A DNA stretch of 64,000 nucleotides from an uncultured Christensenellaceae bacterium (GCA_944383905.1 CALWRI010000004.1:1-64000); one strand, 5' to 3'. Shown: positions 52,023 through 60,532, counted from the stretch's first letter. The notes: a model not told the origin generated them from the letters alone. Numbers and translations: made by a program.

Positions 52023-52382
52023 TCATGATCTGAAATTCGCGATAAGCGCGTTTTTGCATCTCGCCGACAGCGCGCACGCCATATTCACCGCGTCGTGACC
52101 GAGAAATTTTTTGTCGAGGCGGGTATTATCGGCAAGCATAACGGCACATATCCCGACAAGCTCCGAGACGTCGCGGTATTCCGCCTCGCCCTTTGGAGTC
52201 ACGACGACGTACTTTCCGTCCTCCTTCGCGACAATTCCCTGCTGCTCGAGAGAAAGAAGCTTTTTGTATACGCTTGCCCTCGCAAACGAGAGTTTTTCGG
52301 CAATATCGGTCATTATCACCCTGCCTTTTTCTCTCTTGATCTGCTCAATCGCCCGGACGTACCTGTATTCCGACGCAGTCAC
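52023..52382 (-). CDS. DtxR-like winged-helix regulator with a degenerate second domain
   Basis: The 119-residue protein has the DtxR-type winged helix (YRYVRAIEQIKREKGRVIMTDIAEKLSFARASVYKKLLSLEQQGIVAKEDGKYVVVTPKGE). The dimerisation region (FLGHDAVNMACALSARCKNAL) lacks the usual Cys-x-x-Glu-His metal ligands of DtxR/IdeR, so metal sensing may be altered. It starts with GTG at 52382, eight bases after AAGGAGG. A perfect 8-bp-arm palindrome lies 50 bases upstream. Confidence 0.8.
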   Translation of the reverse strand: MTASEYRYVRAIEQIKREKGRVIMTDIAEKLSFARASVYKKLLSLEQQGIVAKEDGKYVVVTPKGEAEYRDVSELVGICAVMLADNTRLDKKFLGHDAVNMACALSARCKNALIANFRS

Positions 52383-52431
52383 AAAACCGCCTCCTTGCTC
52401 GTATTATGTCAGAAGACCGCCTTTCCGCAAC

Positions 52432-52451
52432 GGGTTAGCCGTTGCTAACCC
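52432..52451. promoter_or_regulatory. Operator-like palindrome upstream of the DtxR-like gene
   Basis: GGGTTAGC-CGTT-GCTAACCC is perfect over 8-bp arms. The GTTAGC/GCTAAC core resembles DtxR/IdeR family boxes. Confidence 0.7.
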
Positions 52452-52527
52452 TATTGCAAGAAATAAACGGAAGAGTTCCCTTTGAACCTGCTTTTATTAT
52501 ATAGCTCTACAATTTGATTGTCAAATG

Positions 52528-52543
52528 GTTAGCAATGGCTAAC
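52528..52543. promoter_or_regulatory. Second operator-like palindrome
   Basis: GTTAGC-AATG-GCTAAC has the same arms and four-base spacing as the box at 52432 and lies 94 bases from it, near TTGATTGTCAAA. It supports a shared regulator. Confidence 0.65.
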
Positions 52544-52644
52544 TGAAATTATTTCAAGATATTTTTTGCGCACTCAATCGCTATTCGTTTGTCTGAAATC
52601 TTCTGCGCTTTCAGCGCGCAGTCACACCGCGCGCCACAATTTAC

Positions 52645-52697
52645 CAAAAAAACAGGTCCGAAACGGCGGTCGATACCGCATCGCCGTTTCGGGACCT
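52645..52697 (-). terminator. Terminator after the DtxR-family gene
   Basis: AGGTCCCGAAACGGCG and CGCCGTTTCGGACCT pair over about 15 bp with one bulge, followed by seven T on the minus strand. Confidence 0.85.
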
Positions 52698-52726
52698 GCA
52701 ATCGCCTGAAGGTCTGCCGTGTGGAT

Positions 52727-53098
52727 TTACCCGAGTTTCTTGACGTAATTTTTCATCGCGCCGAAGCTCTCGTCGCTGATGATATGCTCTATCCTGCAAG
52801 CGTCGTTTTCCGCGGTCTCGTCGTTGACTCCGAGCACTTTGACGAGAAAGCTCTTGATGATCCTGTGTTTTTCGTATACCGAATTCGCCTTTTCGAGTCC
52901 TGCGGCGGTAAGCTCGATATATCCGTTTTCGTCGACGGTCAGATATCCCGCTTTTTTCAGAAGCGCCACCGCGCGGGAAATGCTGGGTTTTGAATAATTG
53001 AGCTCGACGGCAAGGTCGATCGAACGCACGTTGCCCTGTTTGCTCTTGAGTCTCAAAATCGTTTCGAGATAATTTTCGCCGGATTCCTGGATCTTCAT
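52727..53098 (-). CDS. DtxR/MntR family metal-dependent regulator
   Basis: The 123-residue protein has a winged helix (SIDLAVELNYSKPSISRAVALLKKAGYLTVDENGYIELTAAG) and the metal-binding helices with His78 (YEKHRII) and CRIEH (Cys101, Glu104, His105), the ligand set of iron-type DtxR/IdeR regulators. It lacks the C-terminal SH3-like domain, as in MntR-sized members. Upstream is GGTGAATAT. No metal transporter lies beside it in the window. Confidence 0.9.
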   Translation of the reverse strand: MKIQESGENYLETILRLKSKQGNVRSIDLAVELNYSKPSISRAVALLKKAGYLTVDENGYIELTAAGLEKANSVYEKHRIIKSFLVKVLGVNDETAENDACRIEHIISDESFGAMKNYVKKLG

Positions 53099-53227
53099 AT
53101 ATTCACCGCCATACGATATATAATTATTTTATCATTCAAAGCGGTTTTTGACAAGCAATTGCAATATGCCCTTAACCGAGAATATGCGTTTGCGACGCCG
53201 GCGACTTGCTTTTTGCTCGTTTTCAAA

Positions 53228-54208
53228 TCACAAAACGTCTCTCTTGTAAAACACGACGGAGCCTGCGACGGCGATCGCAGCCGCCGAAAACACGTTGACG
53301 AGATATATCAGAAAATCTGTTGCGGACGGGTTGGACCCGTTTTTGTACATGCCTGCGACGAGCCCGAAAACGGACGAGTCGAGAAATTTCATCCACATAC
53401 TTCCGTAGGCTCCGCTATTTCTGATAAACATTATAAACACGAATACGATCATAGCTCCGCAAAGAGGTATCACACAGTTGTGGAAAGCCGCGCTCGCAAA
53501 ATACGCCGCCGTATATACAATCCAGAAATTCAGGATAACGGACAACATAGATATGATCGCGTATTCACCGAAACTGAACACGTTTATCCTGAACTGCGCC
53601 ATAAGCCCTATTTCGGACGGGCCTCCCACCCCGCTCGCTATCAAAGCGTAAACGGTCTCGATCACGATGATCAGTGCCGAAAATGCGGCAAGACTAATCC
53701 CGTATCTCGAAAACAAAACCTTCAGTTTGTTCTCTCCCGAAGAATAAATCAGCTTTGCCGTGCCCGCCTGAAAGTCCCAGGTGATCAGCAACGCGCCTGC
53801 AATGACCGACATAAAATATACCAAAATAAACACGGGCTCGGAAAAATTGTCGAACATTGAGAATTTTGTAAACTTGCGTGACCCCTCATAACTCGCTATC
53901 GTATCGTATTCCGTCCCCGTTGAATAGAGATATTCGTACCATAACAGCTTAATAAGTTTATCTTCGTATTCTTCGTCATCCTTACCCAAAAACGAGATCT
54001 CAAAACGCGTCTTTTCCAGTAGCGACTCAAGCTCTTCCATCGACGAGTATTCCTGTATTTCCGGGACAAAATGCGACACAGTGTATATATTGTTGTCATA
54101 AAATTCTCCGTCCGTCACCATCATATATCCTGAAATGGCAATCCCGATGATTACGGGCAACAGAAACAGCAGATATTTTCTTGTAAAAAAATACTTAACG
54201 TGCTTCAT
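53228..54208 (-). CDS. ABC-2 type transporter permease
   Basis: The 326-residue protein has an N-terminal helix (KYLLFLLPVIIGIAISGYMMV), an extracytoplasmic loop of about 120 residues and five more helices (for example VFILVYFMSVIAGALLITWDF), the ABC-2 permease layout. The ATG overlaps the ATPase gene by 14 bases. With that ATPase it forms an exporter; a role in peptide or antibiotic resistance or lipoprotein handling is possible. Confidence 0.85.
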   Translation of the reverse strand: MKHVKYFFTRKYLLFLLPVIIGIAISGYMMVTDGEFYDNNIYTVSHFVPEIQEYSSMEELESLLEKTRFEISFLGKDDEEYEDKLIKLLWYEYLYSTGTEYDTIASYEGSRKFTKFSMFDNFSEPVFILVYFMSVIAGALLITWDFQAGTAKLIYSSGENKLKVLFSRYGISLAAFSALIIVIETVYALIASGVGGPSEIGLMAQFRINVFSFGEYAIISMLSVILNFWIVYTAAYFASAAFHNCVIPLCGAMIVFVFIMFIRNSGAYGSMWMKFLDSSVFGLVAGMYKNGSNPSATDFLIYLVNVFSAAAIAVAGSVVFYKRDVL

Positions 54209-55064
54209 CTTTCCGCTCCATGATCCTATATTTTCCTTCCACGGTATCGGTGGTTTCCTTGACGCTCAAAAAATCGCAACCGAGTATCGCATTAAGAAAT
54301 TTAAGTCTTTCGTCTTCGTTTTCAAATGCGACCTCAAACGTCTTTGCGCTCTTGTCGCAAACATTACTCTCAAATTTGCGGACGATGGCGTCAGCGCAAT
54401 CGGCGTCTTTCATTTCCACCCTGTAAAGTCTTTTTCCAAACTTTTCCAGATCTTCGTTTTTGAACACTTTGCCGTCTTTGAGAAGATAATATCTGTCGCA
54501 AAGCGCGCCTGAATGTTCAAGCATATGGCTTGTCAGGATCAGACACGCTCCGCTTTTCCTGCAAGTGTCCAGCAGCTCATCGGCTTTGTCGAGCGAAAGC
54601 ACGTCGAGCCCGTTGAACGGCTCGTCGAGCAATACGAGTTTTTTGCCCTTTACGCATGCCGTCAGTATGCCGAGCTTTTGTCTCATTCCCGCCGAATACG
54701 TCCTGACTCTTTTGTCTATAAAATCTTCGACTCCGAGAATTTTAATATACTGTTCCGCAGACGAGAGGTCGTTGCAGAAAAATTTCAGGTTTTCTCTCCC
54801 CGTCATGTCTTTATAAAACGAGGGCACGTCGATCATCACGCCAACTTCTTTCAGCACGGAACAATCCTTGACGGGAGACCTGCCGTCGATGAGAAGCTCT
54901 CCTCCGAACGACGCAAGCCCGGCAGCACATTTGAGAAACGTGGTTTTACCACTGCCGTTAGCACCGAAAATGCCGACGATCTGACCTCTTTCCGCTTCGA
55001 GATCCACGCCTTTCAGCACATCCTTTTTCCTGTAAGATTTGGTAAGTTTGCTTGTTGTTATCAT
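54195..55064 (-). CDS. ABC transporter ATPase (BcrA/NatA-like)
   Basis: The 289-residue protein has Walker A GANGSGKTT, the signature variant YSAGMRQKL and Walker B LVLLDEPFNGLD, then a C-terminal extension of about 80 residues. The SAGM signature is typical of ABC-2 exporter ATPases. Its ATG overlaps the upstream lipoprotein stop by ATGA. The first 34 codons are also present as a broken copy at 56938-57039. Confidence 0.92.
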   Translation of the reverse strand: MITTSKLTKSYRKKDVLKGVDLEAERGQIVGIFGANGSGKTTFLKCAAGLASFGGELLIDGRSPVKDCSVLKEVGVMIDVPSFYKDMTGRENLKFFCNDLSSAEQYIKILGVEDFIDKRVRTYSAGMRQKLGILTACVKGKKLVLLDEPFNGLDVLSLDKADELLDTCRKSGACLILTSHMLEHSGALCDRYYLLKDGKVFKNEDLEKFGKRLYRVEMKDADCADAIVRKFESNVCDKSAKTFEVAFENEDERLKFLNAILGCDFLSVKETTDTVEGKYRIMERKDEAR

Positions 55065-55732
55065 TCTGCCTGCTCCATATCTATGACGATGCTCTGCGTA
55101 TCGTCGACGTATTTTATCTTTACGCGGACATAGACTTTTTCGTAACTTTCATAAATTACGGCGGCAATCGAAAACTCGTTTTCGTCTATATCGTAATTGC
55201 GGAATATCTCTTTGAGTTCATTCCATCCGTATGCGACGGGATAAGACTCTCCTTTGTCAAAACCGTCGATGCGCATATACAGATTGTTTTCATCTTCAAA
55301 GTCTCCGGTAAGAAAATTCTCCGCCCATACTAAAAAACTGTTTTCCCGATCCGAAAAAGCGACACTATGCGAAAACGACAAATAGTTATTTCCGCTTTTA
55401 ACTATATATCCGACGTTCATATCTCCGAAGTCGAACCAATACGCGCTCTCTCCTTCACCGTAGCGCGTGACTTCCTCATCGGTGTATCTGACGGTAAACC
55501 GTCCGATATAATACGGCGACGACATAAAACTTTCGATCATCTTTTTCTCTTCGCTTTCGTTGAGTCTGAAGCCTTTTGAAGTTGATTCGACAACGGTTGC
55601 GGAGCAAATCTTCTCTTTGCAGACGTCGACCGTGATTTTCGTCTCGAAAGGCACTTCGTATATGTCGTCGCACGCGCACACGCATGCAGCCGTCAATACC
55701 AAAACGATAAAAACACAAACAAACTTTTTCAT
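54963..55732. repeat. Copy A of a 770-bp direct repeat
   Basis: This segment (the ATPase 5' end plus the whole lipoprotein gene) recurs at 56938-57707, an offset of 1975 bases. By eye the copies differ at about eight positions, most in the last 130 bases at the lipoprotein 5' end. Confidence 0.9.
55061..55732 (-). CDS. Lipoprotein of unknown function, copy A
   Basis: The 223-residue protein has a signal peptide ending in a Cys-rich lipobox (LTAACVCAC, lipidation at Cys17 or Cys21) and a mature domain of about 200 residues with many aromatic and acidic residues (YWFDFGDMNVGYIVKSGNNYLSFSH). I do not recognise a family. It is nearly identical to the gene at 57036-57707, differing at residues 11 (L/F) and 39 (K/G). 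The start follows the upstream stop directly (TAAATG) with no good ribosome binding site, so its translation may depend on coupling. Confidence 0.8.
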   Translation of the reverse strand: MKKFVCVFIVLVLTAACVCACDDIYEVPFETKITVDVCKEKICSATVVESTSKGFRLNESEEKKMIESFMSSPYYIGRFTVRYTDEEVTRYGEGESAYWFDFGDMNVGYIVKSGNNYLSFSHSVAFSDRENSFLVWAENFLTGDFEDENNLYMRIDGFDKGESYPVAYGWNELKEIFRNYDIDENEFSIAAVIYESYEKVYVRVKIKYVDDTQSIVIDMEQAE

Positions 55733-56761
55733 TTAATCAGACCAATCAATATATTGAATATTAGACATTCTTGCTTCATCGGTAATTATAAACACGCTAT
55801 CCATTTCGCTCGGTTCAGCATTTTCCCATCCGTTTGAAAAAGTAAAAGCGTAAATGTTCTCTTGTCTGCTGACCCCCCATAATGCGTACCATGGTTTGAT
55901 TTTGTAATTTGCATTATATGTAATGCTACCTGACACAGCTATTTTATGCGCAATATTCTCTATCTCGCCCTCATCAGACAAACTAAAATTGTTAATATTA
56001 ACAATTACAACCGGTATACTATCCATTATTGTTTCAGCTATTTCATTCAAATAGTCTTTTTCTGCGTCTTTATTTCCATCTGCATAAATATATCCTTTAT
56101 CTACTACCGGAAATGAAATGTCCTGCATTTCTAAATATTCTAACAAAATCGGCTTTACTTGACTGTCGGGAGTACCATGCATATTATATGTGCCGATATT
56201 TTCATCCTCGGAAATCGGATTGCCATACCTGTTCCCGAAAACATCATAAGAAATGTCATACAAATCTTTAAAAATAGCATTGCAGTCCCTTTCTTCAATT
56301 AATGGTTCTCCCATATCGTTTTCCAACCGTGATACAAAATCTATCATGATTGTCATTGCAACAAGAGAACAAGTTCCTGTTATCGTTCGATCATTATAAT
56401 ATTCATTCTTCAAATGATAGTTTAAAGATCCTTGACCCAGATTCCTTATATATAAATATCCGACATTTTTTCTGGAAACCGAAATATTAAACGGGTCATG
56501 GTCTCTGCGTGAAATTATATTCCATATTTTTCCCGTAATATCGCTTTCGTCGTTTTTATCCGCAATGAAATAATGTGAACCCGAGAAATTAACCTCATAT
56601 CCATGATATTTAGTATCACAATTTTCTTGAGAAACGTCCAACCGATCTGCATTATAATTTTGTTGTGATGGTTTCATGCCCTTTATGCACCCAACACAAA
56701 CCAAACAAAATAAAATGACTATAAAAACAGAAATAACCAAATAAGCTTTTTGCTTTTTCAT
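55733..56761 (-). CDS. Papain-like (C39-type) lipoprotein, AT-rich
   Basis: The 342-residue protein has a signal peptide with lipobox VCVGC (Cys25) and a cysteine-peptidase-like layout: ITGTCSLVAMTIM (candidate nucleophile Cys131), AHKIAVSGSITYN (His272) and FSNGWEN (Asn310), in the order expected for papain or C39 folds. Whether it is active is unknown. GGAGGGGGT precedes the ATG. It is AT-rich compared with its neighbours, has its own consensus promoter, and sits exactly between the two copies of the 770-bp repeat, so it looks like the inserted part. Confidence 0.7.
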   Translation of the reverse strand: MKKQKAYLVISVFIVILFCLVCVGCIKGMKPSQQNYNADRLDVSQENCDTKYHGYEVNFSGSHYFIADKNDESDITGKIWNIISRRDHDPFNISVSRKNVGYLYIRNLGQGSLNYHLKNEYYNDRTITGTCSLVAMTIMIDFVSRLENDMGEPLIEERDCNAIFKDLYDISYDVFGNRYGNPISEDENIGTYNMHGTPDSQVKPILLEYLEMQDISFPVVDKGYIYADGNKDAEKDYLNEIAETIMDSIPVVIVNINNFSLSDEGEIENIAHKIAVSGSITYNANYKIKPWYALWGVSRQENIYAFTFSNGWENAEPSEMDSVFIITDEARMSNIQYIDWSD

Positions 56762-56780
56762 ACCCCCTCCTCATAATAAA

Positions 56781-56795
56781 TTCTACAACGTAGAA
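56781..56795. promoter_or_regulatory. Perfect palindrome between promoter and papain-like gene
   Basis: TTCTACAACGTAGAA has 6-bp perfect arms and lies in the 5' leader about 20 bases before the ribosome binding site, a position suited to repression. Confidence 0.6.
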
Positions 56796-56806
56796 CTTAC
56801 ATTTTT

Positions 56807-56835
56807 ATTATAATGCGTGTTCTCAACCTTGTCAA
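56807..56835 (-). promoter_or_regulatory. Consensus promoter of the papain-like lipoprotein-ABC operon
   Basis: TTGACA (56835-56830), exactly 17 bases, TATAAT (56812-56807) on the minus strand; both hexamers are perfect sigma-A consensus. Confidence 0.85.
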
Positions 56836-56937
56836 GATGCTATTTTTAACATTAATACCGAAACGCAAAATTAAGATTAACGTACACAATGCTGCTTTTT
56901 TCTATTATGCGGGCAACGGCAGACGCCTGTCTGTTGC

Positions 56938-57039
56938 ACCGAAAATGCCGACGATCCGACCTCTTTCCGCTTCGAGATCCACGCCTTTCAGCACATCCTT
57001 TTTCCTGTAAGATTTGGTAAGTTTGCTTGTTGTTATCAT
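56938..57039 (-). pseudogene. 5' fragment of the ABC ATPase gene
   Basis: It encodes the first 34 residues of the ATPase at 54195 (ending GRIVGIFGA, with one Q/R change) and then leaves the homology before Walker A is complete. It is a remnant created by the duplication. Confidence 0.85.
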
Positions 57040-57707
57040 TCTGCCTGCTCCATATCTATGACGATGCTCTGCGTATCGTCGACGTATTTTATCTTTACGC
57101 GGACATAGACTTTTTCGTAACTTTCATAAATTACGGCGGCAATCGAAAACTCGTTTTCGTCTATATCGTAATTGCGGAATATCTCTTTGAGTTCATTCCA
57201 TCCGTATGCGACGGGATAAGACTCTCCTTTGTCAAAACCGTCGATGCGCATATACAGATTGTTTTCATCTTCAAAGTCTCCGGTAAGAAAATTCTCCGCC
57301 CATACTAAAAAACTGTTTTCCCGATCCGAAAAAGCGACACTATGCGAAAACGACAAATAGTTATTTCCGCTTTTAACTATATATCCGACGTTCATATCTC
57401 CGAAGTCGAACCAATACGCGCTCTCTCCTTCACCGTAGCGCGTGACTTCCTCATCGGTGTATCTGACGGTAAACCGTCCGATATAATACGGCGACGACAT
57501 AAAACTTTCGATCATCTTTTTCTCTTCGCTTTCGTTGAGTCTGAAGCCTTTTGAAGTTGATTCGACAACGGTTGCGGAGCAAATCTTTTCTCCGCAGACG
57601 TCGACCGTGATTTTCGTCTCGAAAGGCACTTCGTATATGTCGTCGCACGCGCACACACATGCCGCCGTCAATACAAAAACGATAAAAACACAAACAAACT
57701 TTTTCAT
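57036..57707 (-). CDS. Lipoprotein of unknown function, copy B
   Basis: The 223-residue protein is nearly identical to copy A at 55061. The ATG at 57707 has AAGGGGAAAG upstream, a better site than copy A has, and the stop overlaps the ATPase fragment start (ATGA), as copy A does with the intact ATPase. In-frame codons further upstream show no homology. The family is not recognised. Confidence 0.85.
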   Translation of the reverse strand: MKKFVCVFIVFVLTAACVCACDDIYEVPFETKITVDVCGEKICSATVVESTSKGFRLNESEEKKMIESFMSSPYYIGRFTVRYTDEEVTRYGEGESAYWFDFGDMNVGYIVKSGNNYLSFSHSVAFSDRENSFLVWAENFLTGDFEDENNLYMRIDGFDKGESYPVAYGWNELKEIFRNYDIDENEFSIAAVIYESYEKVYVRVKIKYVDDTQSIVIDMEQAE

Positions 57708-58047
57708 ATCTCTTTCCCCTTTCATATCTGTCCGATTTATTTTGCAAAGCGACCGCAAACCGCATTTCATCCGTGCCGACTCGATTTGCAGGAAACAAAA
57801 AAAACGATCCCTGCGCTTGCTTCCCGACAAAACGCGGACGCATCATCTCCCGCGCTTTATATTTGTCGCACAATAGAGAGTAAACGGTAGTACACCAAAA
57901 TGATTTTGAAAAACTTTGTAAAACGCGCCCCCTCTCTTTCGGCGATTCCTCAAACGGAATCCCTGTTTTTAGAATAAAATGTTTTTCACTCCTTGTCAAT
58001 ACGCTTTCAAGAAACCCTTTTCTTAAAATACAAAAAAAAAATTAGCA
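57708..58047. other. Intergenic stretch upstream of lipoprotein copy B
   Basis: It should contain the promoter of copy B, but I see no good consensus pair and no gene. Confidence 0.4.
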
Positions 58048-58076
58048 TTGACAACGCAGTTTTCTTATTTTATAAT
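58048..58076 (+). promoter_or_regulatory. Consensus promoter of the rubrerythrin operon
   Basis: TTGACA (58048-58053), exactly 17 bases, TATAAT (58071-58076), a perfect sigma-A match, about 40 bases before the start codon. No PerR-like box is evident. Confidence 0.9.
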
Positions 58077-58116
58077 GATTTTGACCCGGGATCGGGATCA
58101 TAAAAGGAGAAAAACT

Positions 58117-58653
58117 ATGGATATCAAAGGCACGAAAACCGAACAGAACCTGATGACCGCTTTCGCAGGCGAATCGCAGGCAAGAAACAAGTATACTTAT
58201 TACGCTTCGAAGGCGAAAAAAGACGGCTATGTCCAGATCGCGAATTTCTTTGAGGAAACCGCAAACAACGAAAAGGAGCACGCGAAGATATGGTTCAAAC
58301 TCCTGCACGGCGGCATAGGCGCAACGACGGAAAACCTGAAAGACGCCGCAGTGGGCGAAAACTACGAATGGACGGATATGTACGCTACTTTCGCGAAAGA
58401 AGCGCGTGAAGAAGGATTTGAAGACATAGCAAAGCTCTTTGACGGCGTCGCGGCTATCGAGAAGGAGCACGAAGAGAGATACCTCGCTCTGCTCGCAAAC
58501 ATAGAAAAAGGCGAAGTCTTCAAAAAGGCGGGCGAAAACGAATGGATCTGCACCAACTGCGGTCACATCCACGTCGGCAAGGAAGCGCCCGAAGTATGCC
58601 CCGTCTGCGCTCATCCGCAAGCATATTTCCAACTAAGAAGCAAAAACTATTGA
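58117..58653 (+). CDS. rbr: Rubrerythrin
   Basis: The 178-residue protein has a ferritin-like di-iron domain (GESQARNKY with Glu19, NEKEH with Glu52/His55, and KEHEERY) and a C-terminal rubredoxin-like domain with CTNCG (145/148) and CPVC (161/164). Rubrerythrin reduces hydrogen peroxide in anaerobes. AAAGGAG precedes the ATG at 58117. It is followed one base later by the flavin-rubredoxin protein, a likely electron donor. Confidence 0.97.
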   Translation: MDIKGTKTEQNLMTAFAGESQARNKYTYYASKAKKDGYVQIANFFEETANNEKEHAKIWFKLLHGGIGATTENLKDAAVGENYEWTDMYATFAKEAREEGFEDIAKLFDGVAAIEKEHEERYLALLANIEKGEVFKKAGENEWICTNCGHIHVGKEAPEVCPVCAHPQAYFQLRSKNY

Positions 58654-58654
58654 T

Positions 58655-59287
58655 ATGAACAATTCGGCTTTCCGCGCGTTAAGTTACGGCGTCTATGTGT
58701 TGAGCACTTGGGACAACGGCAGACCTACCGGTTGCACCGTCAACAGCGTTGTGCAGATTACGTCCTCCCCTGCCACCGTCGCCGTCAGCGTAAACAAAAA
58801 CAACTATACGCACGAGTGTATAGAAAGGAGCGGAAACTTTGCAATAAGCGTTCTGCACGAGCAATCCGACCCTTCGATAATCGGGACGTTCGGCTTCTCG
58901 TCGGGCAGGGACACGGATAAATTCGACAAGGTCGACTATTCCGTCAAAGGTATGCTGCCGGTCGTAAACAACGCGGCGGCATACATTGTATGCGAAGTTG
59001 AGAAAACGCTTGAAACAGACACGCACACGGTATTTTTGGGAAAAGTCACCGACGCGGACGTACTCGAAAACAAGCCGCCGATGACTTACTCTTATTACCA
59101 CAACGTGATCAAAGGCAAGACGGCGAAAAACGCTCCCACCTATATCGAAGAAAAAGCGGAAAAAGGCAAATGGGTCTGCTCCATATGCGGATACGTCTAC
59201 GACGGAGAGACTCCTTTCGAGGACCTTCCCGACGACTTCAGATGCCCCGTCTGCAAACAACCCAAATCCGCGTTCGTCAAAAAATAA
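58655..59287 (+). CDS. High-molecular-weight rubredoxin (flavin reductase-rubredoxin fusion)
   Basis: The 210-residue protein has an N-terminal flavin reductase/FMN-binding split barrel ([41 protein letters not shown]) and a C-terminal rubredoxin ([15 protein letters not shown]...[13 protein letters not shown]). In clostridia such proteins pass electrons from NADH to flavodiiron proteins or rubrerythrins to remove oxygen and peroxide. The gene begins one base after the rbr stop, so the pair is a coupled detoxification operon. Confidence 0.93.
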   Translation: MNNSAFRALSYGVYVLSTWDNGRPTGCTVNSVVQITSSPATVAVSVNKNNYTHECIERSGNFAISVLHEQSDPSIIGTFGFSSGRDTDKFDKVDYSVKGMLPVVNNAAAYIVCEVEKTLETDTHTVFLGKVTDADVLENKPPMTYSYYHNVIKGKTAKNAPTYIEEKAEKGKWVCSICGYVYDGETPFEDLPDDFRCPVCKQPKSAFVKK

Positions 59288-59310
59288 TACCCACCGCAAT
59301 GCGCGGCAAT

Positions 59311-59347
59311 CTGCCTCTCTCCTCATTGGAAAGGGGCGGTTTTTTTA
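59311..59347 (+). terminator. Terminator after the rubredoxin gene
   Basis: GCCTCTCTCC and GGAAAGGGGC pair with wobble pairs, followed by seven T. Confidence 0.7.
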
Positions 59348-59425
59348 TTCGGATATATGGACGATCCGTATACGACGCAGTCCTTTTTCCTTTCAAAAAA
59401 TCCATATTTTGCCCCTCTGTTTTAT

Positions 59426-59454
59426 TTGACTGTTTTTGCGCGCGGTAATATAAT
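59426..59454 (+). promoter_or_regulatory. Promoter of the AEC transporter gene
   Basis: TTGACT (59426-59431), exactly 17 bases, TATAAT (59449-59454). Confidence 0.85.
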
Positions 59455-59514
59455 ACCTTTGGTCTATCAAGGATACGAGCGCGCCGCGTCTCAATCGGGC
59501 GCAGAGAGGATATT

Positions 59515-60462
59515 ATGGAGTTTTTCATCACAACGCTTATCGCAGTCGCTACAATGCTCGCCTATGCGGTGCCCGGATTTATCTCGGTAAAGGCAAAACT
59601 GATAAAGCCCGAAAGTATTTCCGCATTCGCGGTCATTCTGATGTACGTCTGCAGCCCCTGTCTCACCGTCTATTCCGTCAACGCGGTGCCCGAATACACA
59701 AAAGAGCTGATAATCCAGATCGTCGGATTCTTTTTTGTCTCGATGGCGGCGCAGGCGATAATGCTGGGGATTGCTTTCCTCATTCTGCGCAAAAAGTACG
59801 ACGACGTAAAATACCGCGTCTACACCGTGGCGACCAGCTTCGGAAACTGTGCGTTTATGGGTGTGCCTCTTCTGCAGGCGCTCTTCCCCGACAACCCCAA
59901 CGTCACGATACTCTCGGTCTCCTACCTTCTCGGCATGAACATCTTCGGCTGGACGATAGGCTCTGCGATTATTACGCGCGATAAAAAATATATAAAGCCG
60001 TGGAAGGCGATCGTCAACCCGGCGGCGATAGCGATGATAGTCTGCCTGCCCCTTTTCTTCACGACCTGGAGACTGCCCGAAAAGATAGCCGACATATTCA
60101 CTCTCGTGGGCAAGATGTCCACCCCGATGTGTATGCTCATCATGGGTATGCGCCTTGCGACCGTAAAGCCGAAGTCGCTTTTCTGCACCCCGTCACAGTA
60201 CGTCATCGTCGCCGTAAAACAACTTATCTTTCCTTTTATCGGAATGCTTCTTATATGGTTTCTGCCGTTTGAACAGTACGTCAAATATTCTATGTTCATT
60301 CTCTGCGCGGCGCCCGTCGCGAGCGTCGTCCTCAATTTTGCCGAAATGCTCGGCGAAGGTCAGGAAAACGCCGCCAACCTCGTTCTTCTCGGCACCGTAT
60401 TCAGCGTGGCGACCCTGCCCGTAATGACGCTTATTTTGCAAGCTATCGGAAACGCGGCGTGA
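59515..60462 (+). CDS. Auxin efflux carrier (AEC) family transporter
   Basis: The 315-residue protein has ten hydrophobic segments in the AEC pattern, including CSPCLTVYSV, FGNCAFMGVPLLQALFP and PMCMLIMGMRLA, with the Pro- and Gly-rich crossover helices. Bacterial AEC members move malate, malonate or amino acids; the substrate here is unknown. AGAGAGGATATT precedes the ATG. It is a single-gene unit. Confidence 0.9.
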   Translation: MEFFITTLIAVATMLAYAVPGFISVKAKLIKPESISAFAVILMYVCSPCLTVYSVNAVPEYTKELIIQIVGFFFVSMAAQAIMLGIAFLILRKKYDDVKYRVYTVATSFGNCAFMGVPLLQALFPDNPNVTILSVSYLLGMNIFGWTIGSAIITRDKKYIKPWKAIVNPAAIAMIVCLPLFFTTWRLPEKIADIFTLVGKMSTPMCMLIMGMRLATVKPKSLFCTPSQYVIVAVKQLIFPFIGMLLIWFLPFEQYVKYSMFILCAAPVASVVLNFAEMLGEGQENAANLVLLGTVFSVATLPVMTLILQAIGNAA

Positions 60463-60507
60463 TTTGATCGCAGGCGCAAAGTATCATTGATAAACAAAAG
60501 ACAAAAA

Positions 60508-60532
60508 GGACTTGACCTCTATGCTCAAGTCC
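60508..60532 (+). terminator. Hairpin after the AEC gene
   Basis: GGACTTGA and TCAAGTCC pair over 8 bp with a nine-base loop; the T tail is weak (GTTTATATT). Confidence 0.5.

Larger units (their letters stand above)
56938..57707. repeat. Copy B of the 770-bp direct repeat
   Basis: Matches 54963-55732. This copy keeps a normal ribosome binding site in front of the lipoprotein gene and a broken ATPase end, which suggests it is the original left-over arrangement. Confidence 0.9.
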
